Positions 6,627 to 10,457 of a stretch of DNA of 10,457 nt are shown here, piece after piece. The notes under the pieces are model-generated. The model made no database searches. It saw only the letters and a list, made by a program, of their open reading frames with translations, and was not told where the DNA came from. Each line of letters opens with the position of its first letter. The first letter of the stretch is position 1. A program made the translations under genes and the position numbers. The stretch covers positions 1 through 10,457 of the forward strand of contig JAITVU010000158.1 of assembly GCA_031285645.1 (NCBI GenBank). Reading direction: 5' to 3'. The stretch comes from Oscillospiraceae bacterium. Lineage in GTDB: Bacteria; Bacillota; Clostridia; Oscillospirales; Ruminococcaceae.

Positions 6627-7160
6627 TTAATCGGTCAGCACGCGGTGCATGGTGCGCTTTGTGTCGGCGAAGCCGTGCCGGGCGTAAAGACGGGCGGCTT
6701 GCCTGTTTTCCTCAAGGACTGTAAGCTCGACATAGTCGAGTCCGCGGGCCCGCGCCCAATCCTCCACAGCGGCGATCAAAAGGCTGCCGCTCCCCTCGCG
6801 GCGGCGTTCGTCGGCGACGCAGATATCCATCAGGTACGCAAAGCGGCGGGGGCGAATACAGGCATAAGGCGGCGTCTGTTCAGCCCGGACGAGAGCAAAC
6901 CCCGCAATATCGCCGCTGTCCGCCGCCACAAGAATATCAGCGTCACTGTTTAGGATTATTGTCCTGAGGAAATCCGCGTTTTGATCGGCCTCGCGCCAAT
7001 ACCGGGGCTGGAGAGCGGCCATCTCCTTAAACAGCAGCTTGTAAATGGGCATTATCCGGGCAATATCGTTTTCTGCGGCCACTCTTATAAAAGTATACGA
7101 TACTCCTCTTCCAAAGTTAAAAAACCATGGATTCGTCGAGGCGGCGGCGCGCCTCCACAA
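6627..7160 (-). CDS. GNAT-family N-acetyltransferase
   Basis: The protein has the GCN5-related acetyltransferase fold: an IRVAAENDIARI first strand and helix, the acetyl-CoA-binding motif RREGSG (120-125, fitting RxxGxG) in a DICVADERRREGSGSLLI context, and the C-terminal ELTVLEENRQAARLYARHGF segment typical of the family. The substrate cannot be told. The start is ambiguous. TTG 7160 overlaps the Hsp70 3' end by 44 bases and adds about 22 residues without family resemblance. GTG 7082 would remove the first beta strand. The good ribosome site GGAAGAGGAG (7103-7112), right after the Hsp70 stop, has no in-frame ATG, GTG or TTG at normal spacing. The wide call is kept so that strand one is included. 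Position suggests translational coupling to the Hsp70 gene. Confidence 0.85.
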   Translation of the reverse strand: MWRRAAASTNPWFFNFGRGVSYTFIRVAAENDIARIMPIYKLLFKEMAALQPRYWREADQNADFLRTIILNSDADILVAADSGDIAGFALVRAEQTPPYACIRPRRFAYLMDICVADERRREGSGSLLIAAVEDWARARGLDYVELTVLEENRQAARLYARHGFADTKRTMHRVLTD

Positions 7161-8805
7161 AGTCCGCCTGTGAAATGGCGTCCACAGTCTCGAAGCGCGC
7201 GCTCACTTCGCGGTTCTGGGCCAGTTCGGCGGCGCGAAGCTCGAGCAGGCCGGACTCGTTGAGCTTGAACTCTATTTCAAGCGGGGACCCTTTAGGCAGG
7301 CCTTCAGGCAAATCGAGCACGGCTTCGCCGATCTCGGTGCCCTCTTCCGGCGCGGCGTGGCGCTCGCCGGACAGCGATTCCAAAACGCGGATTGTCACCT
7401 GTTTCTGCGCCTCCACGACTGTGTAAAACTGCCGCACCTCCGACGCTGGAAGCTCGGTATTTTTGATAATCATATTGTACAGGACTTCGGTTTTTTCCTC
7501 CGCTTTGGCGTCCTCGAACGCGATGGTGCCGAAGCTGCGGCTTGTAACGTTGACAATGTCGATATCGGCCGACGCGGCTTCAACACGCGCTTCGTCGATG
7601 TCGAGTTCCTCGGCGAGCGTCTGAATGTCCGTGTCGCCGCGCGCGATCTCATCGCGGATGGCTTCCTGCGTTTTACCGCTCTCAGCGGCGCTCTTCTCGA
7701 TGATTTCGCCGAAGAAGTTCTGGCGCTCGGCAAACAGCGCCGCGCCCTTGGCGACGGCCTCGTCGGGATCGTAGATTTTGACCGGGGCTGAAAGCGCCTG
7801 CGACACGCGCTCCGATATCTGCGGCATGCGCGTGGAGCCGCCCACAAGCAGCACCTCCGCGATGCGATTTTTCGCGTAGCCTTTTTTCAGCGCCTCCTCG
7901 AGCATCTCCTGGGTGAGGAGGATGGTGCGCTCCAGCAGATCGGCCGTTAAGGTATTGAACTGGTCGCGCGTCAGCTCCACGCGGGCGCGCTCGCCCTTAA
8001 AGTTGATCGATATGGGGGCCTTTTCGCGGGCCGTGAGCATTTTTTTGGCCCGCTCGGCGGAAATGGAAAGCTCCTGCAGGGTTTCGGGATCGGAGAGGAT
8101 ATCCTCAGAGCTGCCCGTCTGGCGCGCAAACTCCTCCGCGACGTACTCAATCACGCGGTCGTCCCACAGCTTGCCGCCCAGCGCGTGGTCGCCGCCGGTG
8201 CAGATGACTTTTATGGCGTCGGGCTGAATGTCGATCATGGTAACGTCAAAAGTGCCGCCGCCAAGGTCATACACCATCACAACCTTGTTCTCGCTCATGC
8301 CCTCCACGCCGTATGTGATAGCGGCGGCGGTGGGCTCGTTGATGATGTTGAGGACATTGAGGCCGGCGATTTCCCCCGCGCGCTTGGTTGATTCGCGCTC
8401 GCCGATGCCGAAGTAGGCGGGGCATGTGATCACGACGTCGGTGATGGTTTCGTCGGGAGCGAGCTTGTTTTCGGCGCGCAGCGCCGAAACGGCGTCCGCC
8501 ACTATTTTTTTGAGGATATAGGAAGACACTTCCTCAGGCGTGCGGTTTGCGCCGTGAATATGCCACGAAATACCTGGCTGGCCGATGCTGCGCTTAACAA
8601 AGCTGACAACCTCGTCGGGGTATATTTTCGAGCTTTCCTTGGCGGGAGTCCCGACGACAACATTGCCCGGGGATTCAAAAAAAACGACGGACGGCGTGGT
8701 CAATTCACCCTCGGAATTCTTAAGGACGATTGGCTTGCCCGATTCATCCACATAAGAGACGCAGGAATACGTCGTGCCCAGGTCAATGCCCAAAACTTTG
8801 TTCAT
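7117..8805 (-). CDS. DnaK-type Hsp70 chaperone without C-terminal lid
   Basis: An Hsp70 of 562 residues. The ATPase domain (about 1-362) is intact: phosphate-1 loop GIDLGTTYS (6-14), FVKRSIG with the catalytic Lys71, NEPTAAAI (156-163), phosphate-2 VYDLGGGTFD (178-187) and the adenosine motif LLVGGSTRMP (319-328), so ATP hydrolysis is expected. An additional acidic, helical segment (about 363-412) precedes a diverged interdomain linker, DIDIVNVTSRSFG. The beta substrate-binding domain is recognisable at about 426-540 (IIKNTELP, VTIRVLESLSGE). After that only some 20 residues remain, so the helical lid of DnaK, usually another 90 or so residues, is missing, as is any EEVD-like tail. ATG 8805 has GGGAG ten bases upstream. 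A GrpE-like gene lies directly upstream and a J-like gene farther down, pointing to a dedicated, specialised chaperone rather than housekeeping DnaK; an HscC-like role is another possibility. Confidence 0.95.
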   Translation of the reverse strand: MNKVLGIDLGTTYSCVSYVDESGKPIVLKNSEGELTTPSVVFFESPGNVVVGTPAKESSKIYPDEVVSFVKRSIGQPGISWHIHGANRTPEEVSSYILKKIVADAVSALRAENKLAPDETITDVVITCPAYFGIGERESTKRAGEIAGLNVLNIINEPTAAAITYGVEGMSENKVVMVYDLGGGTFDVTMIDIQPDAIKVICTGGDHALGGKLWDDRVIEYVAEEFARQTGSSEDILSDPETLQELSISAERAKKMLTAREKAPISINFKGERARVELTRDQFNTLTADLLERTILLTQEMLEEALKKGYAKNRIAEVLLVGGSTRMPQISERVSQALSAPVKIYDPDEAVAKGAALFAERQNFFGEIIEKSAAESGKTQEAIRDEIARGDTDIQTLAEELDIDEARVEAASADIDIVNVTSRSFGTIAFEDAKAEEKTEVLYNMIIKNTELPASEVRQFYTVVEAQKQVTIRVLESLSGERHAAPEEGTEIGEAVLDLPEGLPKGSPLEIEFKLNESGLLELRAAELAQNREVSARFETVDAISQADFVEARRRLDESMVF

Positions 8806-8843
8806 GTCAGGAAGACTCCCTTCTATTCCCTCGAAATATCGTG

Positions 8844-8869
8844 CGGAATTCTACAGAATTCCGTTTTTT
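8844..8869. promoter_or_regulatory. 20-base palindrome in the Hsp70 leader
   Basis: CGGAATTC (8844-8851) and GAATTCCG (8856-8863) form a perfect inverted repeat around TACA, centred about 50 bases before the Hsp70 start. TTTTTT follows on the + strand, so read rightward it looks like a terminator, but no rightward gene is present. In the Hsp70 direction it could be an operator or a 5'-UTR hairpin. It is not a CIRCE element (TTAGCACTC/GAGTGCTAA). Confidence 0.4.
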
Positions 8870-8921
8870 AGTAGTATCGCTATATTGTATTTTATTAAGA
8901 GACGGGCGGCTTAAAGTTCTC

Positions 8922-9027
8922 ATACTAATCCGCTTTTAAAACCAGCTACTCAACTATTGCTCAAAACGCTTTCTTCTCAAAGAAAGCAATCGCTCTGTTT
9001 CGCAGGATTTTAAATGCGGATTAGTAT
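8922..9027. repeat. Small inverted-repeat element, copy 2
   Basis: The left arm ATACTAATCCGC plus TTTTAAAA (8922-8941) and the right arm (9008-9027) match as inverted repeats in 19 of 20 positions. The interior carries a perfect 8-pair hairpin GCTTTCTT, loop CTCA, AAGAAAGC (8968-8987), and the ACTCAAC motif shared with copy 1. The 106-base length, terminal inverted repeats and absence of an ORF fit a MITE-like or REP-like non-autonomous element. A target-site duplication is not obvious. Confidence 0.7.
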
Positions 9028-9038
9028 CATATATAAAG

Positions 9039-9078
9039 CCCGGCTTTTCGAGCCTGTATTAAAAGTGAAAAAGCCGGG
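9039..9078 (-). terminator. Terminator-like stem after the GrpE-like gene
   Basis: CCCGGCTTTT (9039-9048) pairs perfectly over ten bases with AAAAGCCGGG (9069-9078), with a 20-base loop. In the leftward direction it lies 60 bases past the GrpE-like stop and is followed by CTTTATATATG, a modest T-rich tail. If it works, the Hsp70 gene needs its own promoter or read-through. Confidence 0.5.
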
Positions 9079-9137
9079 ATATTATGGACTTTCCGCTGAT
9101 TGATTCCCGCCGCCACAATGCTGACTGACCGGCGGTG

Positions 9138-10223
9138 CTAACGCCCGCCGGATTCGCCGGCAATATATACGGATACCCGCTCAGGCCGAATAACTTTGCC
9201 GTTTTTTGTCCAACCGGGGGCCATGCGCGCCGCGATTTTTTTATCGAGCGCGGTATTGGATGTTGGCACGGTCGACACTGTGTTCTGCCGGGTGGGATCG
9301 GCGTCCTCGCCCGCCACGGTAAAGGGGTCGACGCCCTGGCGGTAAAGAATATCGCGCAAATCGGTTTCAACGCCCGCCAGCATTTTGTAAAGCCTGGCGT
9401 AGTCCGCCTCGCTGCAGGGCTTGTCCCTGAACGAATCCAGCGTTTTGGCGAGGGAATCAATGAGCTGGATAACGTCCAGCTCCATGTGGCGCGTGAGCGA
9501 ATCAAGCAGATCGTTTTTATAATCCTGCACCTCTTTGTGCAGATGGTCAAACAGCATGTCCTTATGGCTGTCCACTGCGATTTTTTCCTGAAACTGGCGC
9601 ACGAGCTGCTGCAGATTTTCAAGGATGAGCAGCTGGTGCTCGTAAACGCGCGTATCCTCCTCCGGCGTGTCCTGGGTGAGGGCCGGGGGGCCGTTTTCGG
9701 GTAAAGGCAGGCGCAGCCAGTGGAAAAAAGCGGGGGACAGCGCGTGGTAGAACGGGTATAACCCCTTCGGACAGAGCTGCATGAACAAATCCTTGTAGCG
9801 CACAACGACGGCAACCTGGTCACGATTCAGGTTTTCCTCAAACGCGAACTGGCGCAGGTTGTCGTATGCGGCAATCAGGTCTTTTTGCAGCGCCTTGATC
9901 TTTCGGTTATCCATGCTGCGGGGCAGCGCCATGGACACGGCTGTGTCCAGCGGATACTGCACGGGATTTATAAAATCGGCCGCCGCGCACTCGCTTAAAA
10001 GGCACAGGTTTCCTGTGTCCATGGAGAAGAGGGCCCAGGCATGGGGCCGCGCGGCCGTGTCTCTTCCATCCTGATGGTAATAAGCGAAAACACCGTCGTA
10101 AAAGCGATCCTCACGCCGAACGCCGACAGGATATGAAAAGACAGCCTCGGCGGTGAAAAGATAATCCAGCTTCTTTCTGCTCCTGATGGCATCATATGTT
10201 TTGGAAAAAACGGGCAAATCCAA
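9138..10223 (-). CDS. GrpE-like nucleotide-exchange protein with extra N-terminal domain
   Basis: A 361-residue protein whose second half resembles GrpE, the dimeric exchange factor that removes ADP from Hsp70. Residues 193-265 form a long amphipathic helix suited to a coiled coil (EHQLLILENLQQLVRQFQEK and onward). Residues about 278-355 fit the four-helix and beta-wing part: LYKMLAGVETDLRDILYRQG, then VDPFTVAGEDADPTRQNTV, then GWTKNGKVIRPERVSVYI, matching the GrpE layout of Gly-x-x-x-Asp/Pro, a hydrophobic wing and a V-x-RPA-like end. Residues 1-180 are not GrpE: a mixed alpha/beta region (LDYLFTAEAVFSYPVGV, AWALFSMDTGNLCLL) of unknown fold. GrpE is usually near 190 residues. The TTG start is chosen because AAGGAG lies nine bases before it and no better start is in frame nearby. 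Its position upstream of the Hsp70 on the same strand supports the pairing. The GrpE match is by motif reading, not alignment. Confidence 0.8.
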   Translation of the reverse strand: MDLPVFSKTYDAIRSRKKLDYLFTAEAVFSYPVGVRREDRFYDGVFAYYHQDGRDTAARPHAWALFSMDTGNLCLLSECAAADFINPVQYPLDTAVSMALPRSMDNRKIKALQKDLIAAYDNLRQFAFEENLNRDQVAVVVRYKDLFMQLCPKGLYPFYHALSPAFFHWLRLPLPENGPPALTQDTPEEDTRVYEHQLLILENLQQLVRQFQEKIAVDSHKDMLFDHLHKEVQDYKNDLLDSLTRHMELDVIQLIDSLAKTLDSFRDKPCSEADYARLYKMLAGVETDLRDILYRQGVDPFTVAGEDADPTRQNTVSTVPTSNTALDKKIAARMAPGWTKNGKVIRPERVSVYIAGESGGR

Positions 10224-10232
10224 CTGTGACAG

Positions 10233-10238
10233 CTCCTT
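10233..10238 (-). promoter_or_regulatory. Ribosome-binding site deciding a TTG start
   Basis: AAGGAG on the - strand lies nine bases before TTG 10223. This strong site is the main reason to begin the GrpE-like protein at a TTG codon (M-D-L-P-V-F). Confidence 0.7.
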
Positions 10239-10270
10239 TTATGGAAAAAGATCCTTTATGCAATGAACCT

Positions 10271-10310
10271 CCCCGGGGCGGAGACCCCGGGGTATCAAGC
10301 CGACGATACC
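10271..10310. other. Two adjoining GC-rich hairpins upstream of the GrpE-like gene
   Basis: CCCCGGGG occurs at 10271-10278 and 10285-10292; being self-complementary, the two copies can form an 8-pair stem with a six-base loop. GGTATC (10291-10296) and GATACC (10305-10310) form a second stem sharing two bases with the first, so the two are mutually exclusive at that edge. The position, about 50 bases before the GrpE-like start, fits a leader structure or the end of a gene outside the window. No T tract follows closely in either direction. Confidence 0.35.
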
Positions 10311-10333
10311 GGGCTGCGGCCCAAAAAGGGCTT

Positions 10334-10436
10334 ATAGCAATATCCAATTAAAAAGCAGATAAAAACGAGCGATGCGTTTTAGGTAAAACGCGTTCTGAGC
10401 GACGTTTTTATCGCTCTTTTTAACGGATATTGGTAT
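10334..10436. repeat. Small inverted-repeat element, copy 3
   Basis: The left end ATAGCAATATCC and right end GGATATTGGTAT pair as inverted repeats, and pairing continues through TTAAAAAG/CTTTTTAA and TAAAAACG/CGTTTTTA to a central GCGTTTT, loop AGGT, AAAACGC hairpin. Almost the whole 103 bases can fold into one long imperfect hairpin. The outer ends (ATACCAATATCCG...TTAAAA read from the right) resemble ATACTAATCCGC...TTTAAAA of copy 2, and the length is nearly the same, so they are probably related. Confidence 0.6.
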
Positions 10437-10457
10437 TATATGGTACCGCTGCAAGCA

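Larger units (their letters stand above)
8806..9137. other. Gene-free stretch between the GrpE-like and Hsp70 genes
   Basis: This stretch holds a palindrome near the Hsp70 start (8844-8863), an AT-rich patch with a poor -10-like TACAAT on the - strand (8889-8884, no good -35), an inverted-repeat element (8922-9027) and a terminator-like stem (9039-9078). No protein gene was seen. The stem and the AT-rich patch suggest that the Hsp70 gene may have its own promoter. Confidence 0.6.

Noticed and set aside
9135..9704. + strand frame of 189 codons
   Set aside because: Antisense to the GrpE-like gene, with no recognisable domain.
1117..10223. Housekeeping hrcA-grpE-dnaK-dnaJ operon
   Set aside because: No hrcA, no dnaJ with HPD, no CIRCE element, and both the Hsp70 and GrpE-like proteins have non-standard architecture.
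798..10436. CRISPR array
   Set aside because: The similar elements are kilobases apart, are inverted-repeat bounded and have no regular repeat-spacer pattern or cas genes.

Overview
The window reads as chromosomal DNA of a spore-forming, fairly GC-rich Firmicute, probably class Clostridia. The main taxonomic clue is the ricT (yaaT/PSP1-type) gene that enters from the left edge; the rest rests on gene style (strong AGGAG-type ribosome sites, TTG starts) and intergenic inverted-repeat elements. No species can be named from the sequence alone.

Layout: (1) 3-788, + strand: 3' part of ricT, followed by a short inverted-repeat element and a clear intrinsic terminator. (2) 789-1384: gene-poor, with a run of six perfect or near-perfect hairpins (1030-1276) and one very small doubtful ORF. 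(3) 1385-10223: six genes, all on the - strand. In transcription order they are a GrpE-like protein with an added N-terminal domain (10223-9138), a DnaK-type Hsp70 without the helical lid (8805-7117), a GNAT acetyltransferase (7160-6627), a DUF3788 protein (6576-6124), a 989-residue protein with J-like segments, four CxxC pairs and fibronectin-III-like domains (5691-2722), and a zinc-ribbon P-loop GTPase (2488-1385). (4) 10224-10457: structured non-coding DNA with another inverted-repeat element.

The most interesting content is a dedicated chaperone locus: an Hsp70, its likely nucleotide-exchange partner, a large J-like/zinc-ribbon adaptor without a visible HPD motif, and a zinc-ribbon GTPase of TRAFAC type. 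It is not the housekeeping hrcA-grpE-dnaK-dnaJ operon, because the Hsp70 lacks the lid and carries an extra segment before the interdomain linker, the GrpE-like protein has about 180 additional residues, and no hrcA or ordinary dnaJ is present. A reasonable inference is that the GrpE-like protein and J-like protein tune the Hsp70 while the GTPase acts as a second nucleotide switch on the same clients or complex. The GNAT and DUF3788 genes look like passengers, though co-transcription with the Hsp70 is possible.

Intergenic DNA is unusually structured. Three elements (798-871, 8922-9027, 10334-10436) share ATAC-type inverted termini and look like one family of small non-autonomous repeats. A separate, cloverleaf-like palindromic element fills 2526-2679. 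No rRNA, tRNA, CRISPR array or transposase gene was seen.
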